Of a stretch of 64,000 nt of DNA, positions 52,859 to 61,873 are shown piece by piece. The position numbers and the translations under genes are program-made. The stretch comes from Actinomadura luteofluorescens (GTDB lineage Bacteria > Actinomycetota > Actinomycetes > Streptosporangiales > Streptosporangiaceae), in contig NZ_JACCBA010000001.1 in the NCBI RefSeq assembly GCF_013409365.1, forward strand, positions 1,488,001 through 1,552,000. The letters run 5' to 3'. Position 1 is the stretch's first letter, and each line of letters begins with the position of its first letter. The notes beneath the pieces are model-generated. The model did not search any database. It saw only the letters and a list, made by a program, of their open reading frames with translations, and had not been told where the DNA came from.

Positions 52859-53779
52859 GTGACCGCTCTCGTCCGCGACCCGATCCGGCTCCCGGCCCGT
52901 CCCACCGGACGGCCCCCCGCCGCAGGCGCCGCGAGCCTCGCGCTGCGGCCGCTGCTCGACCCGCCGCGCCGCCCGGCCCGCGTCATCGCGGTGTTCCCGG
53001 CCGCGCTGTACCTGGAGATGCGGGGCGGCCCCGAGCCGCGCGTGCTCGCCGTCGTCACCTCCGACGCGGGACGCCTTCCGAACGCGGTGGTGGTCGTCGC
53101 CAGCCGCCGCGAGCACCCGTTCCGGTCCGTCCGCGAGGGCGCGGACGCGTTCGTCGGCGACGGCCGGATCGAGGCGGAGGGCCTCACCGTGCGCGTGCGC
53201 CGCTGGTGGGACCCCTCGCCCGCGCTCGGCGGGCTGCGCCCGGACGCGCTCGCCCTGGGCGTGCGCGCCCTGGAGGCCGAGCTGACCGCCGCGGGCGCGC
53301 TCACCGCCGCCGGGCCGTCGGGCGGCGGCCTCGCCGGGCATCCCGACCCGGACGCGCTGGCCGCCGCGTGCGCCGCCGGCGACCTCGCGGGCGCGGTGGA
53401 GGCGGCCGAGCGGATCGTCGGCCTCGGCCCCGGGCTGACCCCGACCGGAGACGACATCCTGTGCGGCCTGCTGGTCGCGCTGCGGCTGGTCGGCGGCGCC
53501 GTCCGGCACGGCGGGGCGGTGCGGCTGGCCGACTGGCTCGGCGCGGCCGTCACCGCCGACGCGGGCACCCGCACGACCGCGCTGGCCGCGACGCTGCTGC
53601 ACTGCGCGGCGGCGGGCCACGCGGGCGCCGAGGTGGCCGCCGTCCTGCGCGGCGTCGCGGGGCACGAGCCGCCGCAGGCCGCCGTCCGCCGCCTGCTCGC
53701 GGTGGGCCACACCTCGGGCACGGACCTGGCGCACGGCGTCCTCGCCGGGTGCCGCGCCGCCCTCGGAGGGCGCGTATGA
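52859..53779 (+). CDS. DUF2877 family protein (YlbF/AllH-like)
   Basis: 306 residues from GTG 52859 with GGGAGG upstream; the frame is open further back but unlike the family. The hallmark IVGLGPGLTPTGDDILCGLL lies around residue 195, then a DAGTRTTALAATLLHCA segment and GHTSGTDLAHGVLAG. In E. coli the homologue works with FdrA and a DUF1116 protein; these three (allFGH) are reported to encode oxamate carbamoyltransferase. Its stop overlaps the fdrA start by four bases (ATGA). Confidence 0.85.
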   Translation: MTALVRDPIRLPARPTGRPPAAGAASLALRPLLDPPRRPARVIAVFPAALYLEMRGGPEPRVLAVVTSDAGRLPNAVVVVASRREHPFRSVREGADAFVGDGRIEAEGLTVRVRRWWDPSPALGGLRPDALALGVRALEAELTAAGALTAAGPSGGGLAGHPDPDALAAACAAGDLAGAVEAAERIVGLGPGLTPTGDDILCGLLVALRLVGGAVRHGGAVRLADWLGAAVTADAGTRTTALAATLLHCAAAGHAGAEVAAVLRGVAGHEPPQAAVRRLLAVGHTSGTDLAHGVLAGCRAALGGRV

Positions 53780-55245
53780 GGGACTGGGTCGAGGTGCGGC
53801 GGGGGGGCTACCACGATTCGGTCACGCTGATGCGGGTGAGCCGGCAACTGTCGGAGCGGCCGGACGTCGCCGGGGCCATGGTCGCGATGGGCACCGAGCT
53901 GAACCGCGAGATGTTCGGCCGCATGGGCTTCGCCGTGCCGGACGACGCCGGGCCCGACGACCTGGTCGTGGCGATCCGGGTCGAGGACGAGGGGCCGGAC
54001 GGAACCGGGCTGGACGAGGCCAGGGGGGCGCTGGACGGGCTGCTGCGCGGGGCGTCCCGCCCGTCCGCGCGGGCGGGGGTGCTGGGGGAGCCTGCGCCGG
54101 CCAGGACGACCGGGGCCGCGGCGGCCCGCGGCGACGCGACCGTGGCGCTGCTGTCGGTGCCGGGGCCGTACGTCTTCCCCGAGGCGATGGACGCGCTGGA
54201 CGCCGGCCTCAACGTGATGATCTTCAGTGACAACGTGCCGGTCGCGCAGGAGATCACGCTGAAGGAGGCGGCGGCGCGGCGCGGGCTGATCGTGATGGGC
54301 CCGGACTGCGGGACGGCCGTGGTCGGCGGCGCGGGCCTCGGGTTCGCCAACGCGGTGCGGCCCGGCCCGGTGGGCGTCGTCGCGGCGTCCGGGACGGGCG
54401 CGCAGCAGCTGATGTGCCTGCTGGACGCCGCGGGCACCGGCGTCAGCCACGTGCTCGGCGTCGGCGGCCGGGACCTGTCGCCCGAGGTGAGCGGACGGTC
54501 GGCGCTGGCGGCGCTGGCCGCGCTGGACGCCGACCCGGCCACCGAACTGATCGTGCTGGTGTCCAAGCCGCCCGCGCCGCAGGTGCTGGACCTGATCCGG
54601 GAGGCGGCGCGGCGCCTGGACACGCCCGTGGTGTTCGCGCTGCCGCTGCCCGGCGAGGACGACCTGACGCGGGCCGCGGAGAAGGCGCTGAGGGCGCTCG
54701 GCCGGCCCGTCCCGGCATGGCCGCGCTGGACCTCGCGGGGCGGCGCCGCGCCGGTGCCCGGCCGGGCGCTGCGCGGCCTGTTCGCGGGCGGGACGCTGCG
54801 CGACGAGGCCGAGATGATCGCGCGGGACGCGCTCGGCCGGGAGCTGGAGGCGCGCGGGCACCGGTTCACCGACTTCGGCGACGACGCCTACACGCGGGGC
54901 CGCGCGCACCCGATGATCGACCCGACGCTGCGCCTGGAGGCCCTGCGCGCCGAGGCCGCCGACGACGGCTGCGGCGTCCTGCTCCTGGACGTGGTGCTCG
55001 GGTACGGCGCCGAGCCCGATCCGGCCGCCGCGCTCGCCCCGGCCGTCGCCGCGGCGCTGCGGGACCGCCCCGGCCTCCGCGTCGTGGTGTCGCTGTGCGG
55101 GACGGCGGCCGACCCGCAGGACCGCGACCGGCAGGCCGTCGCGCTGTGCGAGGCGGGCGCCGACGTGTTCGCCTCCAACGCGCAGGCGACCCGGCACGCC
55201 CTCACGCTGGTGGACGGGTCGATCGTCGAAGGGACGCCCCGATGA
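53776..55245 (+). CDS. fdrA: FdrA-family protein (AllF-like)
   Basis: 489 residues. Two succinyl-CoA-synthetase-like halves: an N-terminal CoA-binding-like domain (PGPYVFPEAMDALDAGLNVMIFSD, in parts; VMGPDCGTAVVGGAGLGFAN) and a ligase-CoA-like half (GVVAASGTGAQQLMCLLDAAG, LLLDVVLGYGAEPDP). E. coli FdrA (AllF) is part of oxamate carbamoyltransferase, oxalurate + Pi giving oxamate + carbamoyl phosphate. A residue stretch at 95-118 (Ala/Arg/Thr-rich) is an insertion or linker. Coupled to both neighbours by ATGA overlaps, so one three-subunit enzyme is likely. Confidence 0.88.
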   Translation: MRDWVEVRRGGYHDSVTLMRVSRQLSERPDVAGAMVAMGTELNREMFGRMGFAVPDDAGPDDLVVAIRVEDEGPDGTGLDEARGALDGLLRGASRPSARAGVLGEPAPARTTGAAAARGDATVALLSVPGPYVFPEAMDALDAGLNVMIFSDNVPVAQEITLKEAAARRGLIVMGPDCGTAVVGGAGLGFANAVRPGPVGVVAASGTGAQQLMCLLDAAGTGVSHVLGVGGRDLSPEVSGRSALAALAALDADPATELIVLVSKPPAPQVLDLIREAARRLDTPVVFALPLPGEDDLTRAAEKALRALGRPVPAWPRWTSRGGAAPVPGRALRGLFAGGTLRDEAEMIARDALGRELEARGHRFTDFGDDAYTRGRAHPMIDPTLRLEALRAEAADDGCGVLLLDVVLGYGAEPDPAAALAPAVAAALRDRPGLRVVVSLCGTAADPQDRDRQAVALCEAGADVFASNAQATRHALTLVDGSIVEGTPR

Positions 55246-56690
55246 GCGACCACCGCGACCCGAACCGCGACCCGAACCGTGCGCACCGGCTGGGCGGGCT
55301 GCTCTCCCGCGAGCCGAGCGTCGTCGCGACCGGCGTGGAGGTGCTCGCGAGCGCCCTCGCCGACCAGGCCGTCCCGGTGGAGGCCGTCGACTGGCGGCCG
55401 CCGCCCGCCGGGACGCGCGACGCGCTGGCGGCCGTCCTCGGCGCCCCCGGGCATGCCGAGGCCAACGCGCGGGCCGTCCAGCGGATGGTGACGGCGCGCC
55501 CGCACCTGGTGGACGTGCGCCCCGCGCGCGAGGTGCTCGGCCTGGAGCCGGGGACGTTCCTGCACGCGGGCCCGCCGCTGGACTGGGACCGCGCGTCCGG
55601 CCCGATGCGCGGCGCCCTCATCGGCGCGATGCTCCTCGAAGGGCTCGCCGAGACACCGCGCGGCGCCGAGCGCGAGCTGGAGCGCGGCGCGGCGGTGTTC
55701 GAACCGTGCCACCACCACGCCGCGGTCGGCCCGATGGCGGGCGTCGTCGCCCCGTCCATGTGGATGCTCGTGGTCGAGGACGCCGAGCACGGCGGGACCT
55801 CCTACTGCTCGCTCAACGAGGGCCTCGGGAAGGTCCTGCGGTACGGGGCGTACGGGCCGGAGGTGATCGAGCGGCTGGCGTGGATGGGCGAGGTGCTCGG
55901 CCCGGCGCTGCGGGAGGCCGTGCGGCGGCACGGGCCGGTCGACCTGATGGCGCTCATCGCGCAGGCCCTGCAGATGGGCGACGAGCTGCACAACCGCAAC
56001 CGGGCGGCGACGTCGCTGCTGCTGCGCGAGCTGGCGCCCGCGCTCGCGGCGGCCGAGGAGGTGCCGAGGGCGCGGGCCGCCGAGGCGCTGAAGTTCGCGG
56101 CGGGCAACGACCACTTCTTCCTGAACGCGGGGATGGCGGCGGCGAAGGCGTGCGCGGACGCCGCGCGCGGCGTGCCGGGGTCCAGCCTCGTCGTGGCGAT
56201 GGCCCGCAACGGCACCGACTTCGGCATCCAGGTGTCCGGGACGGGCGACCGCTGGTTCACCGGCCCCGCCGGCGTCCCCGACGGCCTCTACCTCGGCGGC
56301 TACGGCCCGGACGACGCCAACCCCGACATCGGCGACTCGGCGATCACCGAGACGGCCGGGATGGGCGGGTTCGCGCTCGCCGCCGCGCCCGCGATCGTCC
56401 GGTTCGTCGGCGGCGAGGTCCCGGACGCCGTCGCGGCGACGCAGCGGATGTACGAGATCACCCTCGCGGAGCACCCGGTGCTGCAGATCCCGCTGCTGTC
56501 GTTCCGCGGGACCCCGGTGGGCGTGGACGCCGCCCGCGTCGTCCGCACCGGGATCCTGCCCGTCATCGACACCGGCATCGCCGGGCGGGAGGCCGGCACG
56601 GGCCAGGTCGGCGCGGGTCTGGTCGAGCCGCCCGCGAACGTGTTCACCGACGCCCTGCACGCTCTCGCGGAGATCGCGCACACGCCCTAG
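55242..56690 (+). CDS. DUF1116 family protein (YlbE/AllG-like)
   Basis: 482 residues. N-terminal DPNRDPNR repeat (12-base direct repeat) is probably not important. Family features: VEAVDWRPPPAGTRDALAAVLG, MLLEGLAET, FEPCHHHAAVGPMAGVVAPSMWM (parts), LQMGDELHNRNRAATSLLLREL and GNDHFFLNAGMAAAKACADAA (parts), with MARNGTDFGIQVSG. Thought to supply the carbamoyl-transfer active site with FdrA and DUF2877. The last gene of the coupled operon; a 12-codon gap separates it from the aldose epimerase, which starts after 115 bases. Confidence 0.88.
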   Translation: MSDHRDPNRDPNRAHRLGGLLSREPSVVATGVEVLASALADQAVPVEAVDWRPPPAGTRDALAAVLGAPGHAEANARAVQRMVTARPHLVDVRPAREVLGLEPGTFLHAGPPLDWDRASGPMRGALIGAMLLEGLAETPRGAERELERGAAVFEPCHHHAAVGPMAGVVAPSMWMLVVEDAEHGGTSYCSLNEGLGKVLRYGAYGPEVIERLAWMGEVLGPALREAVRRHGPVDLMALIAQALQMGDELHNRNRAATSLLLRELAPALAAAEEVPRARAAEALKFAAGNDHFFLNAGMAAAKACADAARGVPGSSLVVAMARNGTDFGIQVSGTGDRWFTGPAGVPDGLYLGGYGPDDANPDIGDSAITETAGMGGFALAAAPAIVRFVGGEVPDAVAATQRMYEITLAEHPVLQIPLLSFRGTPVGVDAARVVRTGILPVIDTGIAGREAGTGQVGAGLVEPPANVFTDALHALAEIAHTP

Positions 56691-56805
56691 CGACCCGCGG
56701 CGGCCGTCGCCGCAGGGCGTGACGGTCACGGCGAGGCGCAACCGGGCCGGCGGGCGCGGTCGTCGGCGGGAGGCCGGCTCGTCGGGGCGGGGTAACGTCG
56801 GCCGC

Positions 56806-57750
56806 ATGAGCGAGTCGATCAACGGGGAGCGCGCCCGTTCCGGGGAGCGGTCCGCCCTGACGGGCGAGCAGTACGCCCTGAGCGCGGGGCCCTACCAGGC
56901 CGTCGTCACCGAGTCGGGCGCGAGCCTGCGCGAGCTGACCCGCGAGGGGCGCCCGCTGGTGCTGACGCACGGCGCCGACGAGCCGGCCCCCGCCGCGTTC
57001 GGGCACCTGCTGGTCCCGTGGCCGAACCGCGTCGACCGCGGACGCTACGAGTACGGCGGCGAGGAGCACCGGCTCGACGTGTCCGAGCCCGACCGCGACT
57101 GCGCGATCCACGGCCTCGTCCGCTGGGCGCCGTGGAGGGCCGCCGAGCACGAGCCCGACCGGGTGCGGCTCACGCACCGGCTGCTCGGCACGGCCGGGTA
57201 CCCGTTCCGCCTCGACCTGGAGGCCGAGTACGCCCTCGACGCCGCCGAGGGGCTGCGCGTGCGGATGACCGCGCGCAACGCCGGGACGAGGACCGCCCCC
57301 TACGGCCACGGCGCGCACCCCTACCTGACGGTCGGCGAACCCATCGACGGCTGCACGGTCACGCTGGGCGCCGACCGGTACCTCCCGGTGGACGACCGGT
57401 TGATCCCGTCCGGACCGGCCGTGGACGTCACCGGCACCCGGTACGACCTGCGCGCCGGGCCCGTGTTCGGCGACCGGCGGATCGACAACGCGTTCGCCGA
57501 GCTCAACCGCGACGGCCGCGGCCGCACCTGGGTGACGCTGTCCGGAGGCGGCCGCACGGTCCGGCTCTGGGCCGACGAGGCGCACCCGTGGATGGAGATC
57601 TACACCGCCGACAACGCCCCGCGGCCGCGCTCGGGCCTCGGCGTCGAGCCCATGACGTGCCCGCCCAACGCGTTCGTGACCGGGGAGGGCGTCGTGGACC
57701 TCGAACCGGGCGCCGTGTTCAGCGGAACCTGGGGGATCCAGGCGTCCTGA
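56806..57750 (+). CDS. aldose 1-epimerase family protein
   Basis: 314 residues. Galactose-mutarotase fold; signatures are GHLLVPWPNRVDRGRYEYGG, IHGLVRWAPW (catalytic-type His), GHGAHPYLTVGEPIDGCTV and a late GLGVEPMTCPPNAF with the catalytic Glu. Catalyses interconversion of sugar anomers or glucose-6-phosphate-like sugars. It lies behind the DUF1116 gene in the same direction but 115 bases away; a functional link to nitrogen metabolism is not obvious. Confidence 0.9.
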   Translation: MSESINGERARSGERSALTGEQYALSAGPYQAVVTESGASLRELTREGRPLVLTHGADEPAPAAFGHLLVPWPNRVDRGRYEYGGEEHRLDVSEPDRDCAIHGLVRWAPWRAAEHEPDRVRLTHRLLGTAGYPFRLDLEAEYALDAAEGLRVRMTARNAGTRTAPYGHGAHPYLTVGEPIDGCTVTLGADRYLPVDDRLIPSGPAVDVTGTRYDLRAGPVFGDRRIDNAFAELNRDGRGRTWVTLSGGGRTVRLWADEAHPWMEIYTADNAPRPRSGLGVEPMTCPPNAFVTGEGVVDLEPGAVFSGTWGIQAS

Positions 57751-57799
57751 TCACGCGGGACGGTTCCCTAGCCGGTGGCGGTTGGGGGATCATTGCGGG

Positions 57800-59023
57800 G
57801 TGAACCTCAGCGTCTCCTCGTACGACGATCTGTCCGCGCGCATCGCCGCCGTCCGCGACGCCCACGGCGAGCGCTTCCCCGGCGGCGCGGAAGGCCGCCA
57901 GCCGGTCCACACGGTGTACGTCCCGGCGGACCGGTTCTCCCGCTCGACGCCCGCCGACTTCGGCGCCGAGGCGCTGCGGCTGCTCAACACCCACACGCCG
58001 GGCGCCGGGTCGTTCGGCGCGGCGTTCGGGCTCGATCCGGAACTCGCCGGGCCGGTGCGGGAGCGGGTCGCGGCGAAGCTGGCCGCCGAGCCGGTGGAGG
58101 ACGTCCGGATCGACTTCGAGGACGGCTACGGGGTGCGCGACGACAAGGAGGAGGACGCCCACGTCGAGCAGGTCGTGGAGGCGGTCGGCGCCGCGTACCA
58201 GGTCAAGGGCCTGCCGCACTACTGGGGGCTGCGGGTCAAGTCGTTCGCCGACGGCGGCCACGAGCGCGCGATGCGGACGCTGGACGGGTTCCTGACCGCG
58301 CTGCGCGACCGGCTCGGCCGGCTGCCCGGCGGGTTCACCATCACCTTCCCCAAGGTGACCTCGATCGACCAGATCAAGCTGTTCGTGGAGTTCCTGGACC
58401 GGCTGGAGACCGCGCTCGGGCTGCCGCAGGGCATCCTGCGGTTCGAGATCCAGATCGAGACGCCGCAGGTGCTGATGGACGCCGTGGAGAACCGGATCGG
58501 CCTCCAGCCCTTCGTCACCGAGGCGCAGGGCCGCATCACCGCCGCCCACTTCGGCGTGTTCGACTACACCGCCGCGCTCGGGCTGCCGCCGCACGAGCAG
58601 CGGCTCGACCACCCCGCCTGCGACTTCGCCCGGCACATCATGCAGGTGTCGCTGGCGGGCACCGGGGTGCGGCTGTCGGACGGCTCCACCAACGTCATCC
58701 CCCGCAACGACGGGCCCGACGAGGTCAACGCCGCGTGGGCCGCGCACGCCGGGCACGTCAGGCACTCCCTGGCGCACGGCTTCTACCAGGGCTGGGACCT
58801 GCATCCCGCGCATCTGCCGAGCCGGTACGCGGCGGTGTACGCCTTCCACCTGAGCGGCGTCGACGACGTGATCGGAAGGGTCCGCGCCTGGCACGAGCAG
58901 GCGGCGGGGAACGCGAGCGGCGTCCTGGACGAGCCCGCCACCATCACGGCGCTCACCGCCCGGCTGCGCCGCGCGGTCGACTGCGGGGCGCTGGACGAGA
59001 GCGTCCTTCCCGCGGGCGGTTGA
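57800..59023 (+). CDS. DUF6986 / HpcH-HpaI aldolase-like protein
   Basis: 407 residues from GTG 57800 with a GGGGGA ribosome site. TIM-barrel features of the HpcH/citrate lyase beta/malate synthase superfamily: VRIDFEDGYGVRDDKEEDAHV with acidic metal ligands, TFPKVTSIDQIKLFVEFLDRLE (parts), FEIQIETPQVLMDAVE and FGVFDYTAALGLPPHEQ. In several actinobacteria relatives lie near purine/ureide genes, so a C-C lyase on a small keto acid is possible. Activity unproven. The 3' end overlaps the converging nucleotidyltransferase gene by 71 bases. Confidence 0.78.
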   Translation: MNLSVSSYDDLSARIAAVRDAHGERFPGGAEGRQPVHTVYVPADRFSRSTPADFGAEALRLLNTHTPGAGSFGAAFGLDPELAGPVRERVAAKLAAEPVEDVRIDFEDGYGVRDDKEEDAHVEQVVEAVGAAYQVKGLPHYWGLRVKSFADGGHERAMRTLDGFLTALRDRLGRLPGGFTITFPKVTSIDQIKLFVEFLDRLETALGLPQGILRFEIQIETPQVLMDAVENRIGLQPFVTEAQGRITAAHFGVFDYTAALGLPPHEQRLDHPACDFARHIMQVSLAGTGVRLSDGSTNVIPRNDGPDEVNAAWAAHAGHVRHSLAHGFYQGWDLHPAHLPSRYAAVYAFHLSGVDDVIGRVRAWHEQAAGNASGVLDEPATITALTARLRRAVDCGALDESVLPAGG

Positions 59024-59594
59024 GCGCGGACAGGTCTTCCGGGGTGTCGATGTCGTCGGGCGCGGCGACGTCGTCGCACGGGACGGGCGTCACCAGCTCA
59101 GGGTGGGCGCGCAGGTAGCCGCGCGCCCCCTGGTCCCCGACCGCCGCCTCCGCTGCGCCGGCGAAATGCGCGGCGGCCAGCAGGACGGGGTTGCGCGGCG
59201 CTCCCGCGTAGGTGGCGACCGCGATGCCGGCGCCCTCCTCGAACGCGTCGACCAGCCGCCGCACGGCGGCGGGCGTCACCAGCGGCTGGTCGACCAGCGC
59301 GACGACCACGGCGGGGCAGCCGGGCGGCAGCGCGGCGAGCCCGGCGCGCAGGGACGAGCCCATGCCGTCGCGCCAGCCGGGGTTGGGCACCACGACGGCG
59401 CCGATGACCTCGATCGGCGCGGCGCCCGCCACCACCAGGACCGGGGAGCAGCCCCCGTCCCGCAGCGTGCGGACGCCGCGGTCGACGAGCCGCTCGCCGT
59501 CCAGCTCCAGCGTCGCCTTGGGGCGGCCGAGGCGGCGGCCCTCCCCCGCGGCGAGCAGCAGGCCGGCCGGGGACTCCTCACTGCGCAACGTCAT
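58953..59594 (-). CDS. MobA/MocA-like nucleotidyltransferase
   Basis: 213 residues. LLLAAGEGRRLGRPKATLELDGE at the N-terminus is the NTP-binding motif of the molybdenum cofactor cytidylyl/guanylyltransferase family, with NPGWRDGMGSSLRAGLAAL and VALVDQPLVTP (metal Asp) downstream. It most likely forms molybdopterin cytosine dinucleotide for the hydroxylase. It lies 17 bases after xdhC, in the operon moxR-VWA-xdhC-mocA. Its Arg/Pro-rich C-terminal 25 residues overlap the end of the facing DUF6986 gene. Confidence 0.86.
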   Translation of the reverse strand: MTLRSEESPAGLLLAAGEGRRLGRPKATLELDGERLVDRGVRTLRDGGCSPVLVVAGAAPIEVIGAVVVPNPGWRDGMGSSLRAGLAALPPGCPAVVVALVDQPLVTPAAVRRLVDAFEEGAGIAVATYAGAPRNPVLLAAAHFAGAAEAAVGDQGARGYLRAHPELVTPVPCDDVAAPDDIDTPEDLSALNRPREGRSRPAPRSRPRGAAGR

Positions 59595-59611
59595 CCCGCG
59601 AGGGTAGGCGC

Positions 59612-60760
59612 TCAGCCCGGCTCTGCGTGGGACTCTGCGTGGGACTCGGCGTGGATCCGGCCGCTGGTGTCGGTGAGCGGGCGGCCGGAGCCGCCCCAGC
59701 GCAGCTGGACCAGCTCCGCCGCGATCGACACGGCCGTCTCCTCCGGCGTGCGGGCCCCGAGGTCCAGGCCGATCGGCGAGCGCAGCCGGTCCAGCTCGGC
59801 GTCGGTCAGGCCCGCCTCGCGGAGCCGCGCCGTCCGGTCCTCGTGGGTGCGGCGCGAGCCCATCGCGCCGACGTAGCCGGCGTCGGTGCGCAGCGCCACC
59901 TCCAGCAGCGGCACGTCGAACTTGGGGTCGTGGGTGAGGACGCAGATCGCCGTGCGCCCGTCGATGGAGCCGCGCGCCTCCTCCAGGAACTTGTGCGGCC
60001 ACTTCACCACGACCTCGTCGGCCTCGGGGAACCGCTTGGGCGTCGCGAACACCGGCCGCGCGTCGCACACCGTGACGTGGTAGCCGAGGAACTTGCCGAT
60101 CCGGGCGACGGCCGCCGCGAAGTCGATCGCGCCGAACACCAGCAGCCGCGGCGGCGGCGCGAAGGAGTGCACGAAGACGGCGAGGTCGTCGAGCCGCCGC
60201 TCCCCCTCGGGCCCGTAGTGCCGTTGGCCGGTGAGGCCCTGGGCGAGCATGCCGCGCGCGTCGTCGTCCACCGCCGCGTCCAGCCGGGCCGCGTGCGGGG
60301 CGCCGGGCGCGAGGGACCCGGACGCGCGGTCGGTCCAGATCACGCGGCGGGCGCCGATCCGGCCGGGCCCGGCCACGACGGTGGCGACCGCGACCGGCTC
60401 GCGCGCCTCGATCGCCGCGGCGACGTCCGCGAACTCGGGGAAGGTGCCCGGGCCGACCGGCTCCACCAGCACGTCCAGGATCCCGCCGCAGGTCAGGCCG
60501 ACGGCGAACGCGTCGTCGTCGCTCACCCCGTACCGCTGGACGACGGGTTCACCGGTCTCCAGCACCGTCTGCCCCAGCTCGTACACGGCGCCCTCGACGC
60601 AGCCGCCGGACACGCTGCCCGCGACCTCCCCGTCCGGCGAGACCGCCATCGCCGCCCCCGGCGGGCGCGGCGCGCTGCGGAAGGTGTTCACGACGGTCGC
60701 GAGCGCGAACGTCCGCCCCGACCCGTACCAGCCCGCGATGTCGCCGAGCACGTCACGCAT
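59612..60760 (-). CDS. xdhC: XdhC/CoxI-family maturation protein
   Basis: 382 residues. XdhC_CoxI domain at the start (FALATVVNTFRSAPRPPGAAMAV, SVSGGCVEGAVYE) and XdhC Rossmann domain later (LLVFGAIDFAAAVARIGKFLGYHVTVCDARPVF in parts, CVLTHDPKFDVPLLEVAL in parts, GYVGAMGSRRTHEDR). It binds and loads sulfurated Mo cofactor into xanthine-dehydrogenase-type enzymes. Its C-terminus has three near-identical 12-base units (HAES repeats). The start overlaps the VWA gene stop by eight bases. Confidence 0.92.
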   Translation of the reverse strand: MRDVLGDIAGWYGSGRTFALATVVNTFRSAPRPPGAAMAVSPDGEVAGSVSGGCVEGAVYELGQTVLETGEPVVQRYGVSDDDAFAVGLTCGGILDVLVEPVGPGTFPEFADVAAAIEAREPVAVATVVAGPGRIGARRVIWTDRASGSLAPGAPHAARLDAAVDDDARGMLAQGLTGQRHYGPEGERRLDDLAVFVHSFAPPPRLLVFGAIDFAAAVARIGKFLGYHVTVCDARPVFATPKRFPEADEVVVKWPHKFLEEARGSIDGRTAICVLTHDPKFDVPLLEVALRTDAGYVGAMGSRRTHEDRTARLREAGLTDAELDRLRSPIGLDLGARTPEETAVSIAAELVQLRWGGSGRPLTDTSGRIHAESHAESHAEPG

Positions 60761-61871
60761 GAGCCCTCCCCTCTCCGGCGCCCGCGACGAGGCGGGCCAG
60801 CTCCTCCAGTGCGGCCAGGCTGTGCCCGGAGGTGAAGTCGTCCACGTGCGGGAGCGCCGCGGCCATACCCGCGGTGAGCGGCTCGTACCCGGGCCGCGCC
60901 TTGTGCGGGTTCGCCCACACCACCCGGTGCGCGAGCCGGTGCAGCCGCGCCATCTGAGCGCCGAGCAGGCCCGCGTCGCCGCGCTCCCACCCGTCCGAGG
61001 CGATCACCACGACCGCGCCCCGCGCCAGCCCCCGCTGCCCGAACCGGTCGAGGAACTCCTTGAGCTCCTCACCGAGCCGCGTGCCGCCGCTCCAGTCCGG
61101 GATGGCCGCGGACGCCGCCGCCATCGCCGCGTCCGGGTCGCGGTGCCGCAGCTCGCGGGTGAGGCGGGTGAGGCGCGTCCCGGCGCTGAACACCTCGACG
61201 TCCCTCCCGCCCGAGCGCGCGGCGGCGTGCGCGAACCGCAGCAGCGCGTCGGCGTACGGGCTCATCGACCCGCTGACGTCCACGATCAGCACCACCCGGC
61301 GCGGCCGGGTGCGGTGGCTCCGATGCCGCAGCAGGGACGTCTCGCCGCCGCGCCGCAGCGTCTCCCGGACGGTGCGCGCCGGGTCGAGCCGCCCCGTCGG
61401 CGTCGGCGCGAACCGCCGCGACCTGCGCCGCTCGGCCCCCGCGTCCAGCAGGGCGATGAGCCTCGCGACCTCGGCGCGCTCGGCGGCGCCGAGCCGCGCG
61501 ACGTCCCGGTCGCGGAGCACCTCGACGTCGCTGGCCGTGGCCGCCTCCAGTCCCTGCTGCTCCTGCCCTCCCCCGCGCCCGCCCGGCTCCGCCACCGGCA
61601 CCCGGCGCACCACGACGGGCGGCGTCCCGCGCCGCGCGCGGGCGGTCGCGCCGGTGAAGTACGCGGCGAAGCAGCGGTCGTAGCGGGCGAGGTCGTCGGG
61701 GTCGGCGCACAGGGTGAGCCGTCCCGCCCAGTACACGTCGCGGGGGTCGAGCACGTCGAGGTGGTCGAGCGCCGCGAGCATCGCCTGGACCCGCTCGGGG
61801 TCGGCCGCCCCGCCCGCGGCGCGCACCGTCCTGGCGAAGCCGACCATCGTCTCGGTGACGTCCCGGTCCAC
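60753..61871 (-). CDS. VWA-domain protein, CoxE-like
   Basis: 372 residues from GTG 61871 with GGGGGA five bases before it. C-terminal von Willebrand A domain with the MIDAS motif VLIVDVSGSMSPYADALLRFA, and later AVVVIASDGWERGDAG. An N-terminal helical part of about 150 residues and an Arg-rich linker precede it. CoxE proteins work with MoxR ATPases to insert the Mo-S-Cu or similar cluster into Cox-type hydroxylases. Start is three bases beyond the MoxR stop, so it is coupled. Confidence 0.88.
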   Translation of the reverse strand: MDRDVTETMVGFARTVRAAGGAADPERVQAMLAALDHLDVLDPRDVYWAGRLTLCADPDDLARYDRCFAAYFTGATARARRGTPPVVVRRVPVAEPGGRGGGQEQQGLEAATASDVEVLRDRDVARLGAAERAEVARLIALLDAGAERRRSRRFAPTPTGRLDPARTVRETLRRGGETSLLRHRSHRTRPRRVVLIVDVSGSMSPYADALLRFAHAAARSGGRDVEVFSAGTRLTRLTRELRHRDPDAAMAAASAAIPDWSGGTRLGEELKEFLDRFGQRGLARGAVVVIASDGWERGDAGLLGAQMARLHRLAHRVVWANPHKARPGYEPLTAGMAAALPHVDDFTSGHSLAALEELARLVAGAGEGRAHA

Positions 61872-61873
61872 GG

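Noticed and set aside
52859..56690. Plain allantoin fermentation locus
   Set aside because: FdrA, DUF1116 and DUF2877 match the E. coli set, but no allantoinase, allantoate or ureidoglycolate enzyme is visible within the window.
59612..59660. Tandem 12-base repeat as a regulatory minisatellite
   Set aside because: The three near-identical units encode the last residues of XdhC (HAES repeats) in frame; most simply a harmless tail expansion.
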